Source: UBA4416 sp040389965 (lineage in GTDB: Bacteria; Bacteroidota; Bacteroidia; B-17B0; Aurantibacillaceae). Taken from it: 64,000 nt of DNA. The notes below the pieces were generated by a model. It made no database searches. It was not told the DNA's origin and saw nothing but the letters and a program-made list of their open reading frames with translations. Positions 33,607-43,300 of the stretch are shown here, one piece after another. The position numbers and the translations under genes were made by a program. Within the stretch, counting starts at the first letter, position 1, and every line of letters starts with the position of its first letter. Location: the NCBI GenBank assembly GCA_040389965.1, contig JAZJZF010000041.1, positions 1 through 64,000 of the forward strand, written 5' to 3'.

Positions 33607-36600
33607 TTATCTTATAAGCAATACGCCTCCTTTAAATGGTTCTGTATTATTTTGGTCATTCAGTTTAATCACATAATAATAAGTACCAACGGCTAACTTA
33701 TTTCCTTTATAACTGCCATCCCATGGAGTAGCGTATCCAACAGAGTGAAAAATATTTTCTCCCCAACGCGTGTAAACATCAATTTCGGCATCCGGATATA
33801 AAAGGGCCAGGAAATCCAGTTTCCAGATATCGTTTTTACCATCACCGTTTGGCGAGATCGCATTTGGAATTAAGGTTGATAATTCATTGGTGACATTATT
33901 GATCTTAACTGCTATTCTCGCAGTATCTGAACAACCGTACGAATCGCTTGCGATTTGCGTTACTACATAAACTCCGTTAGCATAATAAATAGTAGAAGGA
34001 TTTTGCAGAGTAGTAGCCGGAGAGCCATCACCAAAATACCAGGTCCAGTTAATGGCATATTTCGAAGTATCTACAAAGTTAACCGAGGTTCCTACATTAA
34101 TACCTGTAGACGCTGAATACGCGAAACCAGCTACAGGCCTTGGCGTTAAATTAACCTGTTTTACAATCGTATCTTTACAATTATGATTCGATGAGGCAAT
34201 TAATGTAATGTTATATAAGCCTGAACCGGGGAATAATTGTGTCGGATTTTGTAAACCGCTTTGTCCCGGCCCGCCAAAATCCCATAACCAGTTGGTAACC
34301 GTTTCCGGCGAAGAAATAGTAGTACTATCAGAGAAAATAAGGTTTAAGAAAGCACCTGTACAAATTCTACCTATTCCAAAACCGGCATTAGGCAAAGGAT
34401 AGATCAATGGCGATTTTTTAATGGTATCGTAACAGCCGTAAGTATTTCTTACAATTAACTGTGTGGTAAATGATGTAGAAGTAGAATAGGTATGTACAGG
34501 ACTTTGTGCACTGCTGGTTGTATTATCGCCAAAATTCCATTTCCATTGATCTAATGTACCTGAACCCGGTAAAGAGAAATCGATAAACTGAGTAGGATTA
34601 TTTAAACAACCGTTAGTGAAATTAAAATTGGCAAAAGGTTTTGCTACAAAGTTAATTCTCACCTGATCATTTACTGAATTACAATTTTGATTGTTAGTAG
34701 ATGTCAGCGTTAAATTGACAAAGCCAGCCGAAAGCTCTGCTGTTGTTGGCGTATAAGTTACGGTCAATGCCGAACTACCCGGCGAATAAACACCACTGCC
34801 ACCTGTCCATGAACCTGATGTTGTAGGCCCGCTGATGGTAGCCGTTAAAACCGTAGCTGCATTATTTTTACAAGATGAAATATCAACCCCCGCATTTACA
34901 CTTGGTGGAGGGGTGAACATCACATAAATACTATCTTTTGACGAATTACAAATACCGTTATTAGTTGAACTCAGATAAAGCGTCACATGCCCGGCAAAAA
35001 CATCGGCATTACTTGGTACATAACCTGTGCTGAGCTGTATGTTACTCGGCGTAAAATTACCGGTTCCACTGCTTGTCCATTTTCCTGTAGAACTTGCGCC
35101 CGTTACAACACCGTTAATACTTACCGAAGGGTTGTTGGCACAGAGCGAAAATGTGGCCGGTCCTGCATTTACTAAAGGTGGTTTATTAATGGTAATTTGC
35201 ATGGTGTCTCTTTCGGCAGTACAAATACCATTTCCGGTTGAGGTCAATACTAATTTTACCACCCCTGCAGCTGTATCGGCAGAGCTTGGATAGTATGTGC
35301 CATTCAGTGCTGTATTATTAGGACTAAAAGATCCTGTCCCTACACTTGTCCAGATTCCTGTAGTAGCACCGCCTGTAACAGAACCGTTTAAAGTAACAGT
35401 ACTGTTATTTCCACATACAATCTGATTAACAGAGGCATTTACTAATGGAGATGGTTTTACACTCAGAAATAAAGTATCTTTTTGTACAGGACAAGGTCCA
35501 TTACTGGTTAAAATTAATTTAACCGGATGAAGTGTCGTATCTAATTGGCTTGGCGAGTAGGTATTTGTTAATGCTGTAAACCCTCCTACAAAACTACCAT
35601 ACCCGTTGGTTGACCAGGTTGCATTAATATTACCACCGCCAACCTGCGCGTTTAATAAAAGATTTCCGTTGGCACATACTGTAAAATCTGAACCTGCATT
35701 AATTAAGGGAGCAGAAACAAAATCGGATACATAGGCCATAGCACTACCTCTTGCAACAGAGCCGTTTAAAATACCTAGGCCATATACATCGCCCGAATTG
35801 GTAACGGTATTATGCGAGCCAACAGCAATAGTACTGGTTGGAAAGTAAATTCTGGCTGATTTAATACTTCCTGAAGAGCCCGGTACTACTGTAAAAGCAC
35901 TTGCCGGAATTAAAGTGGCATTTCCGTTTAAAGCAAAATTACCTTCGAAACCGGTTCTGGTAAATAAATTCAAAGCCAGCGAATCAGACGAAGCCCTGGT
36001 AAAAGAAGTAGAATAGGTTCCCGCACAAAAGAAAGGAGGTACTTGCGCACCACTTACACGGCAACCATAGCCCGAAGCACTTAATACATAAACCGGCTTG
36101 TTTGATTTAACATAGGTAATAGGCTGCGTGGCGGTATAAATAAAATTTTCGCCAAAGTTCGATACGTGAGTGGTTACCGATCCGTCATCAATAGTAAGTT
36201 GCGTATTGTTTTGAGTGGCAAGAATGAAAATTTTCTCCAAAGTGCCTGTTCCCCTGTTAATAATATAGTCAGTACCAATATAAGCGGATGAGGTAATCTG
36301 ATCTCCTATGGTACTTAAGCAGCCACCTTGTGATAAGCCCCCTGATTGAATGGTAACGGCTACCGGTTTATCGGAAGAAATGATAGATCCTGCAAGGCTT
36401 GTGGCAGCAGATCGGGCTGTATCCTGGCACGAATAGGTTTGGCCCTGCTGTAATAATACGGTATAGGTAACATTTGCCGCATGGCCTATAATATTGGTTC
36501 GGGGTGTAATAAGTAATGTTGTACTATTTTGGGAGGCAACAATATCTACCGATGAGAATGATTTTGGACTGGTTGCGGGTGCCTGATTCCAAAATTCCTG

Positions 36601-37023
36601 CATAGGAATATAAAAATCGACCCCCATACCTTTACTTCCTTTTAAACTAAAATATTCTCTGTTAAAAGGTGCCCGTACCGAATATAAAGCGGATACTTTT
36701 TGTGTAGACGATATATATAATCCTCTGTTTAATACGCTATTAGCTACATCGTTTTCGATGCCGGCAATAGAAGGTGTTAATAATACAGAATCAATAGAAT
36801 TGGCTGGTATAGTGAGTGTTACGGGGGTAAAAGAGCCATTGGCAGGTTGTCTTACCTTTACAGTTGCCGGTTGGGCATAAGTGTTAAAATAAAGGTAAAT
36901 TGGTCTGTCTCCCAGCCCCTGAGAAATGTCCGGTGCCACAAACCAAAATGTAGTATCTATCTGAGATTTAACATTTGAAATAGCCAAAAAAAGTAAAAAA
37001 AACAGGGTAAATTTTTTAATCAT
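33607..37023 (-). CDS. T9SS type B adhesin with IgGFc-like, repeat and PKD domains
   Basis: The 1138-residue protein parallels the 1228-residue one. Signal peptide to about 20; IgGFc-like region (about 22-435); four repeats of about 88 residues (about 440-790, each opening VNAG-like and ending LxLTST, then C and D); three PKD domains (about 791-1045); type B sorting domain (about 1046-1138, AISPNGDGKNDIWKL, RWGENIFHS). The first gene of the operon; its ATG lies seven bases after a perfect -7 box. T9SS-dependent surface adhesin by family. Confidence 0.9.
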   Translation of the reverse strand: MIKKFTLFFLLFLAISNVKSQIDTTFWFVAPDISQGLGDRPIYLYFNTYAQPATVKVRQPANGSFTPVTLTIPANSIDSVLLTPSIAGIENDVANSVLNRGLYISSTQKVSALYSVRAPFNREYFSLKGSKGMGVDFYIPMQEFWNQAPATSPKSFSSVDIVASQNSTTLLITPRTNIIGHAANVTYTVLLQQGQTYSCQDTARSAATSLAGSIISSDKPVAVTIQSGGLSQGGCLSTIGDQITSSAYIGTDYIINRGTGTLEKIFILATQNNTQLTIDDGSVTTHVSNFGENFIYTATQPITYVKSNKPVYVLSASGYGCRVSGAQVPPFFCAGTYSTSFTRASSDSLALNLFTRTGFEGNFALNGNATLIPASAFTVVPGSSGSIKSARIYFPTSTIAVGSHNTVTNSGDVYGLGILNGSVARGSAMAYVSDFVSAPLINAGSDFTVCANGNLLLNAQVGGGNINATWSTNGYGSFVGGFTALTNTYSPSQLDTTLHPVKLILTSNGPCPVQKDTLFLSVKPSPLVNASVNQIVCGNNSTVTLNGSVTGGATTGIWTSVGTGSFSPNNTALNGTYYPSSADTAAGVVKLVLTSTGNGICTAERDTMQITINKPPLVNAGPATFSLCANNPSVSINGVVTGASSTGKWTSSGTGNFTPSNIQLSTGYVPSNADVFAGHVTLYLSSTNNGICNSSKDSIYVMFTPPPSVNAGVDISSCKNNAATVLTATISGPTTSGSWTGGSGVYSPGSSALTVTYTPTTAELSAGFVNLTLTSTNNQNCNSVNDQVRINFVAKPFANFNFTNGCLNNPTQFIDFSLPGSGTLDQWKWNFGDNTTSSAQSPVHTYSTSTSFTTQLIVRNTYGCYDTIKKSPLIYPLPNAGFGIGRICTGAFLNLIFSDSTTISSPETVTNWLWDFGGPGQSGLQNPTQLFPGSGLYNITLIASSNHNCKDTIVKQVNLTPRPVAGFAYSASTGINVGTSVNFVDTSKYAINWTWYFGDGSPATTLQNPSTIYYANGVYVVTQIASDSYGCSDTARIAVKINNVTNELSTLIPNAISPNGDGKNDIWKLDFLALLYPDAEIDVYTRWGENIFHSVGYATPWDGSYKGNKLAVGTYYYVIKLNDQNNTEPFKGGVLLIR

Positions 37024-37030
37024 AGGTTTT

Positions 37031-37061
37031 CAAAGATAGAACAGATTTTTATAACGACCAA
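37031..37061 (-). promoter_or_regulatory. Promoter of the adhesin operon (leaderless)
   Basis: On the minus strand: TTG (37061-37059), 20-base spacer, TATCTTTG (37038-37031), then seven bases and the ATG at 37023. Both boxes match the Bacteroidota consensus. Confidence 0.75.
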
Positions 37062-37128
37062 TTCGCTTTAAGTTAAAAACGAATTTCCGTTAAATTTTAA
37101 CAAAAATTGAGCCATAAAATATTTCATG

Positions 37129-37164
37129 GAAACTTGCAGAACAAAAAAAGTTTCTTTAGTTTTG
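37129..37164 (+). promoter_or_regulatory. Promoter and candidate operator of TetR (RND operon)
   Basis: TTG (37134-37136), 20-base spacer, TAGTTTTG (37157-37164), then TACCCGAA and ATG 37173. The inverted repeat GAAACTT (37129-37135) and AAGTTTC (37148-37154), spacer 12, overlaps the -33 box and spacer. The expected operator for TetR autorepression. Confidence 0.65.
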
Positions 37165-37172
37165 TACCCGAA

Positions 37173-37790
37173 ATGGAAGCACAAGACAAAATATTAAAAA
37201 CATCGCTCGAATTGTTCTTTAAATACGGTATTAAACGTGTTACAATGGACGATATAGCGAAAGAGCTTGGCATGTCGAAAAAAACGATTTACCAGTTCTA
37301 CAAAGAAAAAGACGATCTCGTAAACCAACTTTGCCAGATTGAACTTCAAAAACAGAATGCAGAATTTGCACAATTACAGGATATGGCAACTGATCCTGTA
37401 CATGAAATGATCCTTATTTCTGAAAGATTGAGAAGTATGTTACAGCCAATTAACCCCATGTTCTTTTTGGACCTGCAAAAATTCTACCCGGCCGGGTTTG
37501 CACAGTTTCAGAAATTCAAGGATGAGTGCTCGAGTGTTCTCATACTTAAGAATATCAGAGTAGGTGTGGAAAGTGGCTTATACCGAAAAGATATAAATAT
37601 AGAGTTTACAGCTCAATACCGTTTGGCGCAAATGGATATGATGATCTTCGGAAACTACTTCTCTTACGATAAGATCAGTTTTGCAAAAGCACATGAGTTG
37701 ATCCTTGATATGTTCGTTTACAGCATTTGTACTATTAAAGGACATAAATTAATTAATAATTACAAGAAAATTAAAGAAGAAGAACAATAA
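37173..37790 (+). CDS. TetR/AcrR-family regulator of an RND efflux operon
   Basis: The 205-residue protein has the TetR helix-turn-helix (about 20-45: MDDIAKELGMSKKTIYQFYKEKDDL) and a helical ligand domain. I set the start at 37173 (MEAQDKILKT), since the longer frame from 37107 would cover the promoter. Four bases after its stop begins the tolC-like gene, so it heads the operon and probably represses it. Confidence 0.93.
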   Translation: MEAQDKILKTSLELFFKYGIKRVTMDDIAKELGMSKKTIYQFYKEKDDLVNQLCQIELQKQNAEFAQLQDMATDPVHEMILISERLRSMLQPINPMFFLDLQKFYPAGFAQFQKFKDECSSVLILKNIRVGVESGLYRKDINIEFTAQYRLAQMDMMIFGNYFSYDKISFAKAHELILDMFVYSICTIKGHKLINNYKKIKEEEQ

Positions 37791-37794
37791 TTAT

Positions 37795-39153
37795 ATGAGA
37801 AAAAAAGCAATACTCCCGCTATTATTTATAGGTGTTGGTATAACAACCTCTGTAAATGCTCAAAATGCAGGAACGCAAAACTCAACCAGTTTTACGCTGC
37901 AGCAAGCAATCGATTATTCTTTAAAGAATAGTCCAAACTACTTAAATGCCGAGTATGACGTAGAAAACGCGGCATACAAACGTAAGGAATTGTTAGGTGT
38001 AGGTCTTCCACAGGTTAACGGTAGTGTTGATTTGAAAGATTACCTCGAAATTCCTACCTCGTTACTTCCTGCCCAAATTTTTGGGGGCCCTGCCGGTACT
38101 TTTACTCCTGTGAAGTTTGGTACAAAATACAATGCTACTGCAGGTTTAAGTGCTTCACAATTAGTGTTCAGCAGTGATTATATTGTTGGTTTAAAAGCAG
38201 CAAAAGAACTTATAAACCTGGCAAGAATTAGTGTATATAGAACTAAAACAGAATTAGCTTCATCTGTATCCAAAGCCTATTATAATGTATTGGTAAATCA
38301 AGAGCGTATTAAATTGCTGGATGCCAATATCGTACGTTTGAAAAAAGCGTTTGACGATACCAAAGCCTTTAACCAACAAGGTCTTGTAGAGTTAATCGAT
38401 GTGGAACGTTTAGAGGTACAATATAATAACCTGGTAACAGAAAAAGAAAAAACCACACGATTAATAGAATTATCTGCCAACCTGTTAAAATTCCAAATGG
38501 GTTATAAAATCGGTGATCCTTTAACCCTTAGCGATTCTTTAACAGTTAACGAAACCGATCAAAGCACATTGGGTGGCGGAAAACTGGATCTTTCCAACAG
38601 ACCTGATTTCCAATTATTACAGGTTCAGCAAAAATTATATGGTATTGATCTTAAACGTCAGCGTTTAGGCTATATCCCAACCTTGAACTTATACGGTTCA
38701 TACCAATATAATGCTCAGCGTCAGAAATTTGATTTCTTTGATCAAAGCCAAAAATGGTTTAAAATAGCCATCATCGGTGGTACATTAAACTTTACTTTGT
38801 TTGATGGATTACAGCGCCATAACCGTATTCAACAGGCAAAAATGGCGATCCTGAAAGGCGAAAACACAATCAAAAACCTGGAATTGGCTGCTGAACTGGA
38901 AACTACCATGTCTCAAATTTCTTATACAAATGCCTACGCTTCTTTACAAACACAAAAAAGAAACATGCAACTGGCACAACACGTATTTGATGTTGCTCAA
39001 AAGAAATATGAACAAGGTGTAGGAAGCAATTTAGAAGTTACAACGGCTCAAACATCTTTAAAAGAAGCTCAGACAAATTATTACAACTCAGTATATGATA
39101 TGTTGGTAGCTAAAATAGATTATCAAAAAGCAATTGGAACTTTAATTAAATAA
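37795..39153 (+). CDS. TolC-family outer-membrane efflux protein
   Basis: The 452-residue protein has a signal peptide (to about 22) and the TolC/OEP pattern: FTLQQAIDYSLKNSPNYL near the N-terminus, long helical repeats, GSNLEVTTAQTSLKEAQTNY near the end. It forms the outer-membrane channel for the MFP and RND pump encoded next. The gap to the MFP is 24 bases. Confidence 0.93.
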   Translation: MRKKAILPLLFIGVGITTSVNAQNAGTQNSTSFTLQQAIDYSLKNSPNYLNAEYDVENAAYKRKELLGVGLPQVNGSVDLKDYLEIPTSLLPAQIFGGPAGTFTPVKFGTKYNATAGLSASQLVFSSDYIVGLKAAKELINLARISVYRTKTELASSVSKAYYNVLVNQERIKLLDANIVRLKKAFDDTKAFNQQGLVELIDVERLEVQYNNLVTEKEKTTRLIELSANLLKFQMGYKIGDPLTLSDSLTVNETDQSTLGGGKLDLSNRPDFQLLQVQQKLYGIDLKRQRLGYIPTLNLYGSYQYNAQRQKFDFFDQSQKWFKIAIIGGTLNFTLFDGLQRHNRIQQAKMAILKGENTIKNLELAAELETTMSQISYTNAYASLQTQKRNMQLAQHVFDVAQKKYEQGVGSNLEVTTAQTSLKEAQTNYYNSVYDMLVAKIDYQKAIGTLIK

Positions 39154-39177
39154 TTTTAAAAAGAATAATACAATAAT

Positions 39178-40278
39178 ATGAAAACTACAATTTTATACAT
39201 CACTTTAGCGGCTATTATGGTTGCATGCAGTTCTCCTGATAAAAAAGCGGAGCTTGAAAAATTAAGATCCCAAAAAGCGGAGATAGAAACAAAAATTGCA
39301 ACGTTAGAAGCAGAATTTGCAAAATCGGATACAACAAAAGAAAAACTGGTAGATGTTATTGCAATGCCTTTAACTTCCCAGTTATTTAAAACATATATCG
39401 AAGTGCAAGGACGTATTGATGCTGATGAAAACGTATCTCTGTCAACTGAAATGCCCGGAACGGTTACTAAAATTAATGTAAAAGTAGGCGATGAAGTTAG
39501 CAAAGGACAAGTATTGGCAGAAACTGATGCACGTTCTACTCAGCAACAAATTGCAGATTTGCAAACAAGTCTTGATTTAGCTAACCAGGTGTACCAAAAA
39601 CAAAAAAATCTTTGGGATCAAAAAATCGGAACAGAGATTCAGTACCTGCAAAGCAAAAACACGAAAGAAAGTATTGAGAACAAAATAAATACCATGCAGG
39701 AACAAGTTCGTATGAGCAAAATTATTTCTCCTATTAACGGAACTATTGATGCGGTTAATATTAAAATAGGACAAGCAGTTGCTCCGGGTTTATCAGCAAT
39801 TAACGTGATTAATTTTTCTAATTTGAAAATTAAAGCGGATGTTTCTGAAAGTTATGCATCTCGCATAAAAATTGGTAACGAAGCATTGGTTTTATTCCCT
39901 GATATGCATGATTCTATTACATCAAAAGTTAACTACGCATCAAGAGCTATTAATAATTTAACCAGAACATTTGGTGTTGAGGTATTATTGGATAACAAAA
40001 AAGAATACCACCCTAACATGGTTGCTAAATTAAAAATTAACGATTACCAGTCTACAACACCTAAAGTAGTATTACCTGTAAAATTCATTCAAAAAGGTAC
40101 TAACGAAAACTTTGTATTTGTTGCAGAAGCCGGTAAAGTAGTGAAAAAAACAGTTAAGATTTCTCACGAATATAATGGTGTTGCTGAAATTGCTGACGGA
40201 TTAAAAGAGGGAGATATGTTAATTACGGATGGTTATGACCTGATTAACGAAGGTGATAAGGTAAACGTGAAAAAATAA
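39178..40278 (+). CDS. Membrane-fusion lipoprotein of RND efflux pump
   Basis: The 366-residue protein begins MKTTILYITLAAIMVACSSP with a lipobox (MVAC), then a coiled stretch (about 22-50), a barrel-sandwich half (VTKINVKVGDEVSKGQVLAE), a helical hairpin (about 120-165), the second half (SPINGTIDAVNIKIGQ) and C-terminal beta domain. It links the inner-membrane pump to TolC. The extra coil before the first lipoyl half is somewhat unusual. Confidence 0.93.
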   Translation: MKTTILYITLAAIMVACSSPDKKAELEKLRSQKAEIETKIATLEAEFAKSDTTKEKLVDVIAMPLTSQLFKTYIEVQGRIDADENVSLSTEMPGTVTKINVKVGDEVSKGQVLAETDARSTQQQIADLQTSLDLANQVYQKQKNLWDQKIGTEIQYLQSKNTKESIENKINTMQEQVRMSKIISPINGTIDAVNIKIGQAVAPGLSAINVINFSNLKIKADVSESYASRIKIGNEALVLFPDMHDSITSKVNYASRAINNLTRTFGVEVLLDNKKEYHPNMVAKLKINDYQSTTPKVVLPVKFIQKGTNENFVFVAEAGKVVKKTVKISHEYNGVAEIADGLKEGDMLITDGYDLINEGDKVNVKK

Positions 40279-40349
40279 TTCATTTAGTCCTTAGGTATCA
40301 GGTCCTCATGGATCATATTCAATAATGGTATAACCATAAAAATAAAATT

Positions 40350-43300
40350 ATGTTAGATAAAATAAAAGAATTTAAACCCTCAAGTTGGGCGATAGACAAT
40401 AAAATGACGGTCTATCTGATTACCATCTTTATTTCGCTTGCCGGTATTATGGCATACAATGCTTTACCGAAAGAGCAGTTTCCGGATATTACCGTACCAA
40501 CCATTTATATCAATACCATAAATGGTGGTAACTCTCCAACTAATATTGAGAACACGATTACCAAGCCAATTGAAAAACGCTTAAAAGGTATTTCGGGTAT
40601 TAAAAAATTTAACAGTACTTCTTTACAGGATGTATCGGTTGTAATTGTTGAGTTTCATACAAATGTAAAAGTAGAGGTTGCCAAACAGCGTGTGAAAGAT
40701 GCGGTGGATGAGGCAAGGGCAGATATGCCAACTACACTGACGCGTGAGCCGATCATTAAAGAGATTGCCTTTTCCGAGATTCCTATTATGTATATTAACG
40801 TAGCAGGTAAATACGATTTAAAGCAATTGAAAAAATATGCCGAAGATTTACAGGATAGGGTAGAAGGATTGAAAGAGATCAACGAAGTAAAACTGGTTGG
40901 TGCTTTAGATCGTGAAATCCAGGTAAATATTGATGCTTATAAATTACAGGCGGCACAATTAACCTTAACGGATGTGCAACGTGCTATTGGTCAGGAAAAC
41001 TTAACTATTTCGGGAGGTACTATTCCTTTAAACGGTATGAAACCAACTTTAAGTATTAAAAGTGAATTTCAGGATCCGAAAGAAATTGAAAACATTGTTG
41101 TAACATCAGCAGCCGGTGCTAAATTATTTGTTAAAGATTTTGCTGAGGTAGTAGATGGTTTTGAAGAGCAGGAAAGTTACTCAAGCTCAAACGGTAAAAA
41201 CGTAATTACCTTAAACGTTATTAAACGTTCGGGTGAAAACTTAATTGATGCAGCCGGTAAAATTGAAGACGTAATTGCTGAAATGAAAAAAAGCGAATTT
41301 CCTGCAGGTCTTGATATCACTATCAGTGGTGATCAAAGTGATAAAACAAAAACATCTTTGCAGGATTTGATTAACACTATTATTATTGGATTTATCCTGG
41401 TAACAGTTGTATTAATGTTCTTTATGGGTGTTACCAATGCCTTGTTTGTGGCCTTATCTGTACCATTATCTATGTTCATTGCCTTCCTTGTTATGCCAAG
41501 TATAGGATTCTCGTTCAACATGATCGTACTCTTCTCCTTCATTCTAGCCCTGGGTATTGTGGTGGATGATGCCATTGTGGTTATTGAAAACACGCATCGA
41601 CTCTTCGATAATGGTAAGCGCGATATTAAAACAGCTGCTAAAATGGCCGTAGGTGAGGTATTTATGCCGGTATTATCCGGTACTATTACTACACTGGCAC
41701 CGTTTATTCCTTTAGTGTTCTGGCAAGGTATCATTGGTAAGTTCATGTACTTTTTACCGGTAACCCTGATCATTTCCTTATTAGCGTCTTTATTTGTGGC
41801 TTATATTATTAACCCTGTATTTGCTGTTGACTTTATGAAATCTCATGAAGAAGAAAGTAAAGAACATGGTAAGATCACTAAAAAAGCACGCTTACAATTA
41901 ATCGTATACGGATTAGTTGCTTTATTCTCCTACTTAACAGGACATTTTGCAGTGGCTAACTTTACTGTATTCTTAGCATTCTTCTTAGTATTGAACCGTT
42001 TATGGTTATACAAAGCTATCGAAGCATGGCAGTTTAAAATATGGCCTGGTTTTGTAAAACGTTATGTGAAAATATTGGAATGGTTCTTACGTAAACCATG
42101 GAGGCCATTAGTATATGTATTAGTTTTATTTGTGTTCTCTATTGTATTGTTTGCAATTCGTAAACCAAAAGTAGTATTCTTCCCTAGTGGCGATCCTAAT
42201 AACGTTTACGTGTACGTGAAATTACCTGAGGGAACAGATCCTAAAGTAACCAATGCAGTTATGCGCAGAGTAGAAGCGAAAGTAGAAACGGTTTTAGGAA
42301 AAGATAATCCTTTGGTGGAATCTATGATCACAAACGTAACCATTGGTGTAACAGATCCACGTGATGGAGATCAAAACTCTTACCCTAATAAAGGTAAAAT
42401 TGCGATCGCTTTCGTAGAGTTTGAAAAACGTGACGGAGAATCTACTACCAAATATTTACAAGGTTTACAGGCATTAAACTGGGATATTCCAGGTGCTGAT
42501 ATCGTTGTGAATAAAGAACAAAGTGGTCCGCCCACACCAAAACCGGTGAGTATTGAAATTATTGGTGAAGATTTTAAAGACCTTACTGCTAACTCCGATG
42601 CATTGAAAAAATTTATTACTGATGCAAAAATTGGCGGTGTTGTAAGTTTAAAATCTGATTTCGTGGCTAACAAACCGGAAATCGTTTTTGATATCGATCG
42701 TGAACGTGCTTTGCGTGAAGGTCTTTCAACATACCAGTTAGCTATGGAAATCCGTGGCGCTGTATATGGTGTAGAAGCAACTAAATTCAGGGACGTGGAT
42801 GATGAGTATCCTGTACAATTACGTTATAAATTCGATCAGCGTATCGATATCGAAACTTTACGTAACTTAAAAATCACTTACCGTGATATGAATATGGCCG
42901 GTGCAATACGTAGTGTTCCTTTAGCTTCAGTGTGTGATATTCGTTATGATTACACGTATGCAGGGATCAAACGTAAAAACAATAAACGTGTAATTACTTT
43001 ATCATCTGATGTAAAAGACGGATTTAACCCTAATGAAGTGGTTGCCAACGTTGAGAGAGTAATGAAAGACTACAAAAAAACGGGTAATGTGATCGTTCAA
43101 TTTGCCGGTGATAAAGCAGAACAACAGGAAACCATGAGCTTCCTTGGTAATGCGATGTTAACTGCTATTGGTTTAATGTTACTGGTATTGGTAGGCTTAT
43201 TTAACTCCTTAGGTAAACCGTTAATTATCTTGTCAGAGATCATATTCAGTATCGTAGGGGTATTAATAGGGGTGTCAGTGTTTAAGATGGATATGAGTAT

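Noticed and set aside
28946..37023. CRISPR or tandem-repeat array suspected from repeated phrases in the adhesin genes
   Set aside because: The repeats are about 260 bases, diverged and in a single coding frame, so they are protein domain repeats.
37107..37172. Longer start for the TetR gene of the RND operon
   Set aside because: It would cover the -33 and -7 boxes at 37134-37164; the family start is at MEAQDK.
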